Source: JAHEEL01 sp963836085
GTDB taxonomy: Bacteria; Actinomycetota; Acidimicrobiia; Spongiisociales; UBA5794
Reading direction: 5' to 3'
Assembly (NCBI GenBank): GCA_963836085.1
Contig: CAWIHT010000014.1
Span: forward strand, 248,001-312,000
Length of the DNA stretch: 64,000 bases
This document shows, in pieces, positions 45,147 to 53,979 of the stretch. Within the stretch, counting starts at the first letter, position 1; each line of letters opens with the position of its first letter. The notes under the pieces were generated by a model. That model saw only the letters and a list, made by a program, of their open reading frames with translations. It had not been told where the DNA came from and made no database searches. The position numbers and the translations under genes are program-made.

Positions 45147-45383
45147 CTACTCGAGGATCCCTCTGATCGGGGTGGCAACTTCTTCGTACCCGGGGTGCTG
45201 CCCGGTCTCCGCCTTGGAGTAGACCAGGCGGTCCCCGAAGATGACCTCGAAACGTCCGCCGCCGGACGGAATCAGGGTGAGCTCGTCAATGGTTTGCTCG
45301 AATTCTTCGAGCAGCTGATCGGCCATGCTCACGGCACGGCTGCGATAGCTTCAAACGACGCAGTATTCGATGCTGAGTTTCAT
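45147..45383 (-). CDS. Rdx/SelW-like selenoprotein with in-frame UGA (predicted selenocysteine)
   Basis: A 78-residue thioredoxin-like protein. The frame runs from ATG 45383 through an in-frame TGA (45351-45353) to the stop at 45147-45149. The sequence reads MKLSIEYCVVU, with U at residue 11 at the second position of the CxxC/CxxU redox motif (Cys8). After it come the Rdx-family hallmarks LTLIPSGGGRFEVIFG and LVYSKAETGQHP. Without readthrough only a 61-codon piece lacking the redox motif would remain. TAGCGT at 45391-45396 lies 7 bases before the ATG, fixing the start upstream of the UGA. A hairpin follows the UGA. 14 bases downstream of ilvD. Known Rdx proteins are redox enzymes of unclear partner. 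Confidence 0.8.
45322..45340 (-). promoter_or_regulatory. Predicted bacterial SECIS hairpin
   Basis: Starting 10 bases after the UGA the RNA reads GCCGUGC-CGUGA-GCAUGGC: a 7-bp stem with one G-U pair, 5-base loop, G as second loop base. The loop starts 17 bases after the UGA, within the range described for bacterial SECIS elements (about 16-37). Confidence 0.65.
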
Positions 45384-45390
45384 GCGAGGC

Positions 45391-45396
45391 ACGCTA
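45391..45396 (-). promoter_or_regulatory. Leaderless-type -10 box of the SelW-like gene
   Basis: TAGCGT on the minus strand, 7 bases before the ATG, just before the ilvD 3' end. The same box and spacing precede ilvD itself (TACCCT) and about 20 other genes here. Confidence 0.55.
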
Positions 45397-45397
45397 G

Positions 45398-47077
45398 TCA
45401 GTCACAGACCGCTCCGCGTTCGGCAGAGCCGACCAACTTCGCGTACTTTGCCAGCGCGCCGGTCGGGTACCGGGGGGCCGGAGCCGACCACGCGGCCCTC
45501 CTCCGCTCGAGTTCGTCCGCGTCGACGAGTAGGTCGAGCCGGCGTTCTGGGAGGTCGACGCGAATTGGATCCCCTTCACGGACGAGTCCGATCGGACCGC
45601 CCTTCGCGGCCTCCGGAGCGACGTGGCCGATGCAGAGACCGGTCGTACCGCCGGAGAATCGCCCGTCGGTGATCAGGAGCACGTCCTTGCCGAGACCTGC
45701 GCCCTTGATCGCTGCGGTGATCGCGAGCATCTCGCGCATGCCTGGCCCGCCGGCCGGGCCTTCGTATCGGATCACCACGACGTCCCCGGGGTTCAGTTCG
45801 TGCGCCCATAGCGCCTCCAACGCGTGCTGTTCATCGTCGAACACGCGCGCCGTGCCTTCGAACACGTCGAGGTCGATGCCGGCGATCTTCACGACGGCGC
45901 CGCCAGGTGCGAGGGATCCCCGCAGAATCGCAATCCCTCCCTCCGCAGCGACCGGATCGGCCATGGCCCGCACGACGTCCTGCTCGTCGGGGAACGTGAC
46001 CCCTTCGAGATTCTCGGCCATGGTCTGGCCGGTGACCGTCATCGTGTCGCCGTGGATCAAGCCTTCGTCGTAGAGCGCGCGAAGAACGACCGGCACACCC
46101 CCGATGCGGTCGAGGTCGACCATGTGGTAGCGGCCGAACGGCTTGAGGTCTCCGACGTGTGGAGTCCGGCGACTGATCCGGTCGAAGTCCTCGAGGGTGA
46201 GTTCGACACGGGCTTCGTGAGCGATCGACAGCAGGTGGAGCACGGCGTTCGTCGATCCACCAAGTGCCATCACGACGGTGATTGCGTTCTCGAACGCTTC
46301 CCTGGTCATGATGTCGCGCGGCCGGATGCCCTTTCGCAGCAACTCCATGGCCGCCTCGCCGGACTGGCGGGCATAGTCATCAAGACGGGTTGACACCGCC
46401 GGGACGGATGCACTGCCGGGGAGCGACATACCGAGCGCTTCTCCCACCGATGCCATGGTGTTCGCGGTGAACATGCCGGCGCATGAACCATCTCCCGGAC
46501 ACGCTGCCCGCTCGATGCGGAGCAGTTGCTCGTCGTCGATTCGGCCCTCCGAATGAGCCCCAATGCCTTCGAAGACGTCCACGATGGAGATGTCGACACC
46601 ATCGAGGCTGCCGGGCAGCGACGACCCGCCGTAGAGGAAGACCGAGGGGAGATTGTGACGGGCGGCGGACATCAACATCCCTGGGAGCGACTTGTCGCAT
46701 CCGGCGATGGACACCATGGCGTCGAACCGCTCGGCGTGCATGACCAACTCGACGGAGTCGGCAATGACTTCCCGGGAAACGAGCGATGCTCGCATTCCTT
46801 CGTGGCCCATCGAGATGCCGTCGGACACGGCGATGGTCGTGAACACCAGCCCGACGCCGCCGGCCTCGTAGACCCCTTCCCTGGCCCTGGCGGAGAGCTT
46901 CGGGCCGGTCAGGTTGCACGGCGTCACCTCGTTGCCGGCGCTGACCACACCGACTTGCGGTTTCGCGAAGTCGCTCTCGCTGAGGCCGACGGCACGCAGC
47001 ATGGCCCGCGCTCCGGCCCTCGCGGGTCCTTCGGTGACGTCCTGTGAATGGATCTTGATTGGGGTCTCATGTGGCAT
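45398..47077 (-). CDS. ilvD: Dihydroxy-acid dehydratase
   Basis: A 559-residue IlvD/Edd enzyme. The iron-sulfur ligands are in AGCDKSLPG and GDGSCAGMFTANTMA, with the C-terminal TDGRFSGGTTGLCIGHVAPEA. It dehydrates dihydroxy-isovalerate and related acids in branched-chain amino acid synthesis. ATG 47077 lies 7 bases after TACCCT (47085-47090), the leaderless pattern. Confidence 0.95.
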   Translation of the reverse strand: MPHETPIKIHSQDVTEGPARAGARAMLRAVGLSESDFAKPQVGVVSAGNEVTPCNLTGPKLSARAREGVYEAGGVGLVFTTIAVSDGISMGHEGMRASLVSREVIADSVELVMHAERFDAMVSIAGCDKSLPGMLMSAARHNLPSVFLYGGSSLPGSLDGVDISIVDVFEGIGAHSEGRIDDEQLLRIERAACPGDGSCAGMFTANTMASVGEALGMSLPGSASVPAVSTRLDDYARQSGEAAMELLRKGIRPRDIMTREAFENAITVVMALGGSTNAVLHLLSIAHEARVELTLEDFDRISRRTPHVGDLKPFGRYHMVDLDRIGGVPVVLRALYDEGLIHGDTMTVTGQTMAENLEGVTFPDEQDVVRAMADPVAAEGGIAILRGSLAPGGAVVKIAGIDLDVFEGTARVFDDEQHALEALWAHELNPGDVVVIRYEGPAGGPGMREMLAITAAIKGAGLGKDVLLITDGRFSGGTTGLCIGHVAPEAAKGGPIGLVREGDPIRVDLPERRLDLLVDADELERRRAAWSAPAPRYPTGALAKYAKLVGSAERGAVCD

Positions 47078-47162
47078 GCGATGGAGGGTACCGCGTGCCT
47101 TCTATCCAGGGATCGTTCCTAGTCTGGACGCCACTCGGTTCACGTATGAATCCATAGGAATC

Positions 47163-48209
47163 ATGGACACCAACACATTCCCGGTCATACCGGTAACGCC
47201 ATCGCCTCCGCCCCCTGCGCCGACTCAACCGGCGAAGAAGAAGGGCGGCTTCGCGAAGAAGGCAGTGCTCGGACTCTTGCTGATCGCGACGATCGCGGTC
47301 TTCGCCACCATCGGATACGTCTGGTGGACCGAGAGCAAGATCGAACGCATCGACTCGGCCGAACTCGTGAGCCTTGCCACGGTCGCTCCCGGATCCGGAG
47401 AGCCCGTCAACTTCCTCGTTATCGCCACCGACGACCGGTCGAGTCTGCCGGATGACTGGGACGAAGATGCGTTCGGCGACTTCGCCGGACGCCGCACCGA
47501 CGTGATGATGCTCGCCCACATGGTTCCCGGCGAGCGGATTCAACTGCTGAGCCTCCCAAGGGACCTGAAGGTCGACATCAACGGCCACGGGACCAACCGG
47601 TTGAACGCCTCCTACGTGGTCGGGGGTCCAGACTTGCTCATCAAGACCGTCCAGCAGGAGACCGGGATCCCGGTCCACCACTTCGTCGAGATCGACTTCG
47701 GTGGCTTCGGCCGGATCGTCGACTCCCTCGGCGGAGTCACCATCGACTTCCCGACCGCCGCCCGTGACGCTAAGTCGAAGTTCGAAGTCGATGCCGGAAC
47801 ACACACCCTCGACGGCGAGCAGGCCGTCGCCTACGCTCGATCCCGCCAGTACCAGGTCTACGAGAACGGTTCCTGGACCGGTACCGGCGGTGGCGACATC
47901 GCCAGAACTCAGCGCCAACAGGAGATCCTGGTGCAGATGTTCGATCAGGTCGCCTCGCCCTCCAGTGCGTTCAACCTCCCCACCTTCCTCCCCACCTTCG
48001 CCGAAAACATCACCGCCGACGAGGGTCTGAGCCTCGGGCTGATCACCGATCTCGGCCGGGCAGCCCTCGGATTGAGTTCCGGCAACATCGAACGGATCAC
48101 GCTCCCGGTCAAGAACTCCCAGGGCAGTGACGGGCGCGCCTACGTCGTCAAGACCGATGCAGCGGCCGCCGTGATCGCCGCATTCAAGGCCGGCGACCCC
48201 TACCCCTGA
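47163..48209 (+). CDS. LytR-CpsA-Psr (LCP) family protein
   Basis: A 348-residue type II membrane protein. A Pro-rich cytoplasmic tail with KKKGG is followed by one helix (about residues 33-52) and an extracellular LCP domain: RRTDVMMLAHM, LLSLPRDLKVDI, NRLNASYVVGG, DFGGFGRIVDSLGGV and DGEQAVAYARSR. LCP enzymes attach glycopolymers to peptidoglycan. ATG 47163 is chosen from an upstream-extended frame that overlaps ilvD. Its stop overlaps the end of the next, convergent gene by 10 bases. Confidence 0.88.
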   Translation: MDTNTFPVIPVTPSPPPPAPTQPAKKKGGFAKKAVLGLLLIATIAVFATIGYVWWTESKIERIDSAELVSLATVAPGSGEPVNFLVIATDDRSSLPDDWDEDAFGDFAGRRTDVMMLAHMVPGERIQLLSLPRDLKVDINGHGTNRLNASYVVGGPDLLIKTVQQETGIPVHHFVEIDFGGFGRIVDSLGGVTIDFPTAARDAKSKFEVDAGTHTLDGEQAVAYARSRQYQVYENGSWTGTGGGDIARTQRQQEILVQMFDQVASPSSAFNLPTFLPTFAENITADEGLSLGLITDLGRAALGLSSGNIERITLPVKNSQGSDGRAYVVKTDAAAAVIAAFKAGDPYP

Positions 48210-49372
48210 TCGGCAACCGCAGCGACGAGTCGGTCGATCTCCCGCTCGGTGTTGAAGTAATGCACCGAGGCACGCACGACCGCCGGCAATCCACGTTCCG
48301 CGGTGTCGAACGGTGCCGATGATGGTGTCACGACCGAGACGTTGATGGCTCGTTCGTGGAGCGCACGCTTGACATCGCCCGCTTCGCGACCGGTCACGCC
48401 GAAGGTGACGATGGCTCCCTGCACCGATCCGATGTCATGCACGGTCACGCCAGACACATCGGTCAGCGCTGCCCTCAGCAGGGCTGAAAGCGTGGCATCG
48501 CGCTCCCAGATGGCATCGAGGCCGATCCCCATGGCATAGGCCGCTGCCGCCCCCATCCCGAGCACCAACGCAGCCGACCGCTCCCAGAGTTCGAAGCGAC
48601 GAGCGTCGGGGCGCATCACGATCCGATCCATTGCCTCGAGCCGCGCCCCGTGGAGGTCGAGCAGCGCGGGTTCCAGGCGATCCAGCATCGCCGACCTCAC
48701 ATAGAGGAAGCCGCTGCCCCGGGGGCCACGAAGGAACTTGCGTGAGGTGGCAGAGAGCATGTCGCAGCCGAGTGCACGGACATCGATCGGCATCTGACCG
48801 ACGGACTGACAGGCGTCGAGCAGGTAGGGGATACCGTGGGCGTTCGCGACCCGTCCGACCTCGGCAGCCGGGTTCACGAGTCCGCTGTTGGTGGGGACAT
48901 GGTTGATCGCGATCAGTCGCACCCGATCGTCGATCATCGCGTCGAGCACATCGACATCGATCTCGCCCGTCTGGCGACTCGGAACGACCTCCACCGACGC
49001 ACCCGATCGCCTCGCCACCTGCACGAACGCGATGACGTTGGATGCATACTCGCTCTCGGTGGTAAGGATGCGATCGCCGGCACGGAACGTCATGGCACTG
49101 AACGCAAGATCCCAGGCACGGGTGGCGCTGTCGACCAACGCGATCTCCGACCGATCGGCGCCGACGAGTTCGCCCAGCGTGCCGTACACCGCCTGCAGGT
49201 CGTCACGGTGTGCCTCGGCGACCTCGTATCCCCCGAGGCGAGCCTCCTCGTTGAGGTAGCCGACGATCGTGTCGAGGACCGGTTGAGGTGGCAGCGACGC
49301 GCCGGCGTTGTTGAAGTGGGTCACGAATGCGGCACCGGGCGTTTCGGCCCGCACCGATGTGAGATCGATCAT
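48200..49372 (-). CDS. Class V aminotransferase (isopenicillin-N-epimerase/EgtE-like)
   Basis: A 390-residue PLP enzyme of the cysteine-desulfurase superfamily. FNNAGASLPPQPV, INHVPTNSGLVNP, LLDACQSVGQMPIDV and the PLP-Lys in SATSRKFLRGPRG are visible, ending VRASVHYFNTEREIDRL. The region where desulfurases carry the catalytic Cys contains none, so it is more likely a lyase, epimerase or aminotransferase. TAGCGT at 49380-49385 lies 7 bases before ATG 49372; the longer frame to 49843 is antisense to the next gene. Confidence 0.85.
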   Translation of the reverse strand: MIDLTSVRAETPGAAFVTHFNNAGASLPPQPVLDTIVGYLNEEARLGGYEVAEAHRDDLQAVYGTLGELVGADRSEIALVDSATRAWDLAFSAMTFRAGDRILTTESEYASNVIAFVQVARRSGASVEVVPSRQTGEIDVDVLDAMIDDRVRLIAINHVPTNSGLVNPAAEVGRVANAHGIPYLLDACQSVGQMPIDVRALGCDMLSATSRKFLRGPRGSGFLYVRSAMLDRLEPALLDLHGARLEAMDRIVMRPDARRFELWERSAALVLGMGAAAAYAMGIGLDAIWERDATLSALLRAALTDVSGVTVHDIGSVQGAIVTFGVTGREAGDVKRALHERAINVSVVTPSSAPFDTAERGLPAVVRASVHYFNTEREIDRLVAAVADQG

Positions 49373-49431
49373 GGCCGCGACGCTAGCGGCGGGTGCTTGT
49401 CGAATCCGGTCATCGGCGCGACGATGCCATT

Positions 49432-50336
49432 GTGACGCTTCAACGCATTGCAGTTCTCGCCGTGACCATGGTCGTCGTGACGGCCGGGTGCGGCGACTCC
49501 GAGCAGGAGGCGGCGACGCCCGACACGGAACCCTCGACGAGTTCGACGACCTCCTCGACCACAACCACGGTCCCGACGACCACCACCACAGCGGTACCCA
49601 GCACACCACCACGACTGCGACGACGACCTCGACCACAACGACCACTGTTGCCACAACCACAACGACCAACGATCCGTCTCCGGGCACGGTCGGCGGACTC
49701 ACGGTGGCAATCGGCGGCGGAAGCGGCGAGGTGATCCCCGAGTGGGATCGGGGGTCCGAGACCGACCTCAGCCTGTATCGGCTCTGGTACTCGGACGACC
49801 CGGGCGCCTCGAAGACACTCCTGGCCGAGATTCCGCATGACACGGCTTCGCTCCCTGCCCCGGCCTACAACGCCGGCGGTGGCCGCACCGCCTACGTCGA
49901 CCTCAGAGCGCAGGAGGAGGGCAAACACTGCTACCAGGTCTCGGCCGTCGACACGGGCGGCAACGAAGGTTCGCGCAGCGGTGAGGAGTGCCTTCCCACG
50001 ACACCACCTGCGACGCCATCCGGGTTCACGGTGGGATCCGGGGGCGGCAGCGGTGAGGTGATGATCTACTGGACCCGGGTCTCCGACCCGAACGCCGTGG
50101 CCTACCGCCTCTGGTTCTCGGAGCTTTCCGGCGGTGCGAAGTCACTCCTGAACACGATCGCCCACGCAACGTCCTCGATCTCCGGACCTGCCTATGACAT
50201 GGGCGGCGGTCAGACCGCCTACATCGACTTCCCGCGAGCGATCGAGAACGGTGTGAACTGCTATCAGGTCTCAACGGTCGACGCCGGCGGCAACGAGAGC
50301 CCGAGAACGAGCGAGGCCTGCCTGTCCGGTCTCTAG
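49432..50336 (+). pseudogene. Lipoprotein with two fibronectin III-like repeats, frameshifted
   Basis: The N-terminal frame starts at GTG 49432 (signal peptide with lipobox VTAGC near residue 20) and a Thr/Ser linker. Between about 49585 and 49615, inside the ACC/ACG repeats, the reading frame must change by one to continue the Thr linker and two homologous domains of about 95 residues, each with GSGEV, YRLWxS, and CYQVSxVDxGGNE. The downstream frame has no start of its own. Either a slippage mutation in the repeat or a sequence error. Function unknown. Confidence 0.65.
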
Positions 50337-50343
50337 CGTCGGG

Positions 50344-50781
50344 TCAGAGTCCCAACCGGTCGAGGAGATCGAGCATCGTCGGCGTGAGCGGCATCGCACG
50401 AACCTCGTCGAGCGGGACCCATCGGGCCTCGGCGGCATCGTCGCCGGCCCTGAGTTGTCCCCCGATCCTGATCGCGGCGAAATCGACGACGGTGTAGTGG
50501 TAGGCGGGTGGTTGGGCGGGATCCAGGATGTCGCCGGCCCACACTAGATCTCCGACCTCGACGATGAGACCGGTCTCCTCAAGCGTCTCCCTTGCGGCTG
50601 CCTCGCGCATTGTCTCGCCGCGCCGCTGCCGCCCACCAGGGATTGCCCAGTGGTCGACGTAGGCCCCGCGGCCGCGCCGGACCAGCAGCAGCATGCCATC
50701 TTCGACAATAACGGCTCCGACCCCCGGTGTTGGATGGGACTCGTGCACGCCGTCACACACCTGCGGTTGAGCGGGCGGCAT
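50344..50781 (-). CDS. NUDIX hydrolase
   Basis: A 145-residue protein. The Nudix box is complete: GRQRRGE-x7-REtLEETGL, within GVGAVIVEDG...WAIPGG. It probably hydrolyses a nucleoside diphosphate derivative. The 5' end overlaps the znuB 3' end; ATG 50781, GTG 50805 and GTG 50760 are all possible and I used the ATG. Probably cotranscribed with znuA-znuB. Confidence 0.82.
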   Translation of the reverse strand: MPPAQPQVCDGVHESHPTPGVGAVIVEDGMLLLVRRGRGAYVDHWAIPGGRQRRGETMREAAARETLEETGLIVEVGDLVWAGDILDPAQPPAYHYTVVDFAAIRIGGQLRAGDDAAEARWVPLDEVRAMPLTPTMLDLLDRLGL

Positions 50782-51616
50782 CGTCGAGTCTGCGCTCGCG
50801 GACACTCGCTGCGATGTTTCTCGAGGTGAGGACTGCGAAGAACAGCACGATCGGCACCACCGCCATCGTGGCCGAACCCGACGTGTTGGCGTGATACGAG
50901 ATGATCAAGCCCGCCACCACGGAGAAGATTCCAATCAGAGCGGCGACCACCATCATCGCCGGGACCTTGCGTACGAGCAGCGCCGCCGTTGCCGGCGGCC
51001 CGACGAGCAGGCCGAAAACCAGCAAGGTGCCAACCGTCTGGAAAGACCCGACGATCGATAGGACGACAAGCGCCAGGAGGAGCACGTGAGTGGCCCTGGG
51101 ATGGAGTCCATAGAGGGAAGCCTTCTGCTCGTTGAACGACAACACCAGGAAACTGCGGTAGAAGACCACGGAGGCCACCACCGCGATAACGGTGATCACG
51201 GCGAGGACCACAAGGTCGGTAGTGGTGACGCCGAGCACATCACCGAAGAGAATGGCCGTGAGGTTCCCGCTGTAGGCGCTCGATTTCGAGATGAGGATCA
51301 CGCCGAGTCCGAGCATTCCAACGAACAGCAAGCCGATTCCTGTGTCTTCCGAGAACGTCGTCTGCCGGTGGACGAGATTGATCCCCCAGATCATCACCAG
51401 TGCCGCGATCGCAGCACCGAGCAACGGACTGAAGCCGAACAGGATGGCGAGCGCGATCCCCGGGATCACGCCGTGGACGAGTGCGTCACCGAGAAAGGTC
51501 ATGCCTCGGATCACCACCCAGGTCCCAACGACGGACGTCGTCAGCGCCGCGAGCGATCCTGCCAGCAGTGCTCGCTGCTGGAATGCCAGTTCGAAAGGGG
51601 CGGTCAGCCAATCCAT
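50753..51616 (-). CDS. znuB: Zinc/manganese ABC transporter permease
   Basis: A 287-residue permease with about eight membrane helices, of the ABC-3 family (ZnuB/MntB). Marks are GTWVVIRGMTFLGDALVHGVIPGIA and FGLLVGPPATAALL. TACGGT at 51626-51631 lies 9 bases before ATG 51616, so it may have its own promoter besides the znuA one (38 bases upstream). Confidence 0.9.
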   Translation of the reverse strand: MDWLTAPFELAFQQRALLAGSLAALTTSVVGTWVVIRGMTFLGDALVHGVIPGIALAILFGFSPLLGAAIAALVMIWGINLVHRQTTFSEDTGIGLLFVGMLGLGVILISKSSAYSGNLTAILFGDVLGVTTTDLVVLAVITVIAVVASVVFYRSFLVLSFNEQKASLYGLHPRATHVLLLALVVLSIVGSFQTVGTLLVFGLLVGPPATAALLVRKVPAMMVVAALIGIFSVVAGLIISYHANTSGSATMAVVPIVLFFAVLTSRNIAASVRERRLDDAARSTAGV

Positions 51617-51653
51617 GCGACCGATACGGTACAGCGGCGGGGTGGGCGCCTGT

Positions 51654-52607
51654 TCACGGGGTTCCGAGTGCTTCCGCGATCCGGCTGACGTTCGTTGTGA
51701 GCATTCCGATCAGCGTGTCGCCATCGGTGCCCGACTCACCGAGCGAACCGGTGTACAACTCAACCACCGCGACGTCGTAGCCGACCTCGGCAGCGACGGC
51801 CTGGGCGAGGGCGTCCGGCTCGATCGTCTCGGTGAAAATTGCAGGCACCTGTTCACGTTCGATGATGTCGACGAGCGAAGCCAATTCTGCGGATGATGGG
51901 TTGGCGAGCGACGCGCCGCCCGGGATCACGGTCCCGATCATCTCGAACCCGTAGAGGTCGGAGAAATAGCCGAGCGACAGATGGTTGGTCACCAGTCTCC
52001 GATCGGTGACCGACACCACGGCCAACTGCTCGACGCTCTGGCTGTGCAACGCTTCGAGTTCGGCGGCGTACTCGTCTGCTGCCGCGGACCAGTCGACGTC
52101 CGGTGCGACTTCGGAGAGGTGTTCCGACATCAGCCCGGCGGCCGCAGCGACCCGGAGTGGGTCAAGCCAGAAGTGCGGGTCGAGGCTCCCGTGCTCGTGG
52201 CCGTCCTCGTCCTCGTGGCCGTCCTCCTCGTCGTTGTCGGCGGTGGCGAACAGCAGCGGGTCGAGATCGGCTGCGACCTCCCACACGAGCACCCCGTCGC
52301 TCTCTACCGCTTCGAGCACGTCGTGCAGTCCGGCCTCGAGTCCGAGGCCGTTCGCAACGACGAGATCAGCCCGCTGGATGGCTGCCACCTGCTGAGAGGA
52401 CGGCTGGAAGTCGTGGGGGTTCACGCCGACGGGCATCAGGACTTCAACGTCTGCATTGTCGCCAGCGACGTTGCGGGCGATGTCGCCGAGAATCGTGGTC
52501 GTCGCAACGATCTGCACGGTGCTATCGGTTCCGTCATCGCTTGCACAACCGGTCAACAGAGCGGCGACCGAACCAGCAATGACCACCAGAATCGCAACGC
52601 GTCGCAT
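51654..52607 (-). CDS. znuA: Zinc-binding lipoprotein
   Basis: A 317-residue metal-binding protein. The signal peptide ends in LLTGC (Cys near 21). Metal-site motifs are GVNPHDFQPS, a His/Asp/Glu-rich loop near residues 120-140 (EDGHEDEDGHEHG), HFWLDPLR, LVTNHLSLGY and a late FTETI. The charged His loop favours zinc. ATG 52607 follows AAGGAG. The Zur-type box at 52626-52644 lies just upstream. Confidence 0.92.
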   Translation of the reverse strand: MRRVAILVVIAGSVAALLTGCASDDGTDSTVQIVATTTILGDIARNVAGDNADVEVLMPVGVNPHDFQPSSQQVAAIQRADLVVANGLGLEAGLHDVLEAVESDGVLVWEVAADLDPLLFATADNDEEDGHEDEDGHEHGSLDPHFWLDPLRVAAAAGLMSEHLSEVAPDVDWSAAADEYAAELEALHSQSVEQLAVVSVTDRRLVTNHLSLGYFSDLYGFEMIGTVIPGGASLANPSSAELASLVDIIEREQVPAIFTETIEPDALAQAVAAEVGYDVAVVELYTGSLGESGTDGDTLIGMLTTNVSRIAEALGTP

Positions 52608-52625
52608 TCTCGACTCCTTGCACTA

Positions 52626-52644
52626 AATGAGAATGATTCCTATT
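52626..52644. promoter_or_regulatory. Zur-type operator between znuA and zur
   Basis: AATGAGAAT-G-ATTCCTATT, a 9-1-9 dyad with 7 of 9 pairs matching, close to the TGAnAATnATTnTCA form of Zur sites. It overlaps the TATTAT box of zur at 52641-52646 and sits 19 bases before the znuA start, so it could control both. Confidence 0.65.
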
Positions 52645-52675
52645 ATTGAATGAACGCTATCACCGGGCGTCACTA

Positions 52676-53110
52676 ATGCAACATCTTGAACAGACCGTCG
52701 ATCACCACCTCGCCGCTGCGGGCGTTCGCTTCACCAGGGGCAGGCGGGTGACCGTTCAGGTCATTGCCGAGGCAGGTGGTCCGAGGACCGCTGCAGAGAT
52801 CCAGGCCGAGATCGGCGATGCCCTCCCCCTCTCTTCCCTGTACCGGTCGCTCTCGGTGCTCACCGACTCGGGGGTGCTCGTCGCCCAGCATGATTCCGGC
52901 GGCATCATGCGGTTCGAACTGGCTGAATGGCTCGCCGGACATCACCACCACTTCGTATGCGTATCGTGTGGGACCGCCGTCGACGTGACACCGAATCCCG
53001 AACAGGAGCACGCCATCGAGAGACTCATCGAGGAGATGGCGTCCGCCAACGGGTTCGCCGTGACCGGGCACCGATTCGAGATCGAAGGCCGGTGCAACTC
53101 GTGCCGTTGA
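52676..53110 (+). CDS. zur: Fur-family metal regulator (Zur type)
   Basis: A 144-residue regulator. The N-terminal winged helix has VRFTRGRRVTVQVI and AAEIQAEIG...LPLSSLYRSLSVLTDSGVL; the C-terminal domain has HHHHFVCVSCGTAVDV and a final CNSC, giving a structural zinc site (CxxC pair). The gene order with znu genes supports zinc control. ATG 52676 is chosen; TTG 52646 is in frame but lies in the operator. Confidence 0.88.
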   Translation: MQHLEQTVDHHLAAAGVRFTRGRRVTVQVIAEAGGPRTAAEIQAEIGDALPLSSLYRSLSVLTDSGVLVAQHDSGGIMRFELAEWLAGHHHHFVCVSCGTAVDVTPNPEQEHAIERLIEEMASANGFAVTGHRFEIEGRCNSCR

Positions 53111-53952
53111 GGAAAGCGGCCGTCGTGGTTGACGAGGCATCGTTCCGCTACGGATCGACGACCGCGGTCGCGCCATCGTCCGCCGAGATCCCCGAGGGCA
53201 GCATCACCGCCATCATTGGCCCAAACGGGTCGGGAAAGTCAACGATGCTGAACGGCATCGCCGGCCTGATCGCTCCGTCGACCGGTTCGATCACGACGAT
53301 GCCCGTCGGCGACCGGTTGAGGCGGTTGGCCTACGTGTTGCAGTCCACCCGCGTGAACGAGTCCCTGCCGATCACCGTGCGCGAGGTCGTCACGATGGGG
53401 AGATACCCATCGACAGGTCCCTACCGCCGGCTTCGCGGCGACGACCGGTCGGCCGTCACAGCCGCCATGGAGCGGATGAAGATCGCCAGCCTCGCCGACC
53501 GGCACCTCACCGAACTCTCCGGGGGTCAGCGCCAACGGGTCTTCGTCGCACAGGGCCTCGCTCAGGATCACGACATGTTGCTGCTCGACGAGCCGCTGAC
53601 CGGACTGGACATCACCTCGGCGCAGGCCATCGACGACGTCATTCACGAGGAACAGGCCGACGGGTGCACGATCGTCCAGACGACCCACGACCTCACCGCG
53701 GCACAGGTTGCCGACTACGTGGTCCTGATGTCGGGGAGGATCGTGGCGTCTGGTCCGCCGAAGGCCGTTCTCACCGAAGACAATCTGCGGGCCGCATACG
53801 GGCCGAGCCTGATCCACATGAAGGACACCCGTCTCTTCCTGGACGATCCGGCCCACCAGCACCCGACCGAGCGGCACGAGCACCAGGATCGATCGATCCA
53901 TCTCGAGGTATCGCCGACCGATCGACATGCCGGAGACGCGGCGGTCGACTGA
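53101..53952 (+). CDS. znuC: Zinc ABC transporter ATPase
   Basis: A 283-residue ABC ATPase. Walker A is GPNGSGKST, signature LSGGQRQRVFVAQGLA, Walker B MLLLDEPLTGLD, H-loop TTHDLTAAQ, and a His-rich C-terminal tail (HQHPTERHEHQ). It overlaps zur by 10 bases with GTG 53101; TTG 53107 and GTG 53125 are alternatives. It is on the other strand from znuA-znuB, the divergent arrangement sharing one operator. Confidence 0.9.
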   Translation: MPLRKAAVVVDEASFRYGSTTAVAPSSAEIPEGSITAIIGPNGSGKSTMLNGIAGLIAPSTGSITTMPVGDRLRRLAYVLQSTRVNESLPITVREVVTMGRYPSTGPYRRLRGDDRSAVTAAMERMKIASLADRHLTELSGGQRQRVFVAQGLAQDHDMLLLDEPLTGLDITSAQAIDDVIHEEQADGCTIVQTTHDLTAAQVADYVVLMSGRIVASGPPKAVLTEDNLRAAYGPSLIHMKDTRLFLDDPAHQHPTERHEHQDRSIHLEVSPTDRHAGDAAVD

Positions 53953-53979
53953 ACCCTGCGCAAGGCAGAGCCGCGGTAG

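Noticed and set aside
48200..49372. Class V aminotransferase as a selenocysteine lyase linked to the SelW-like gene
   Set aside because: No Cys is present in the catalytic loop region, and it is separated by ilvD and the LCP gene.
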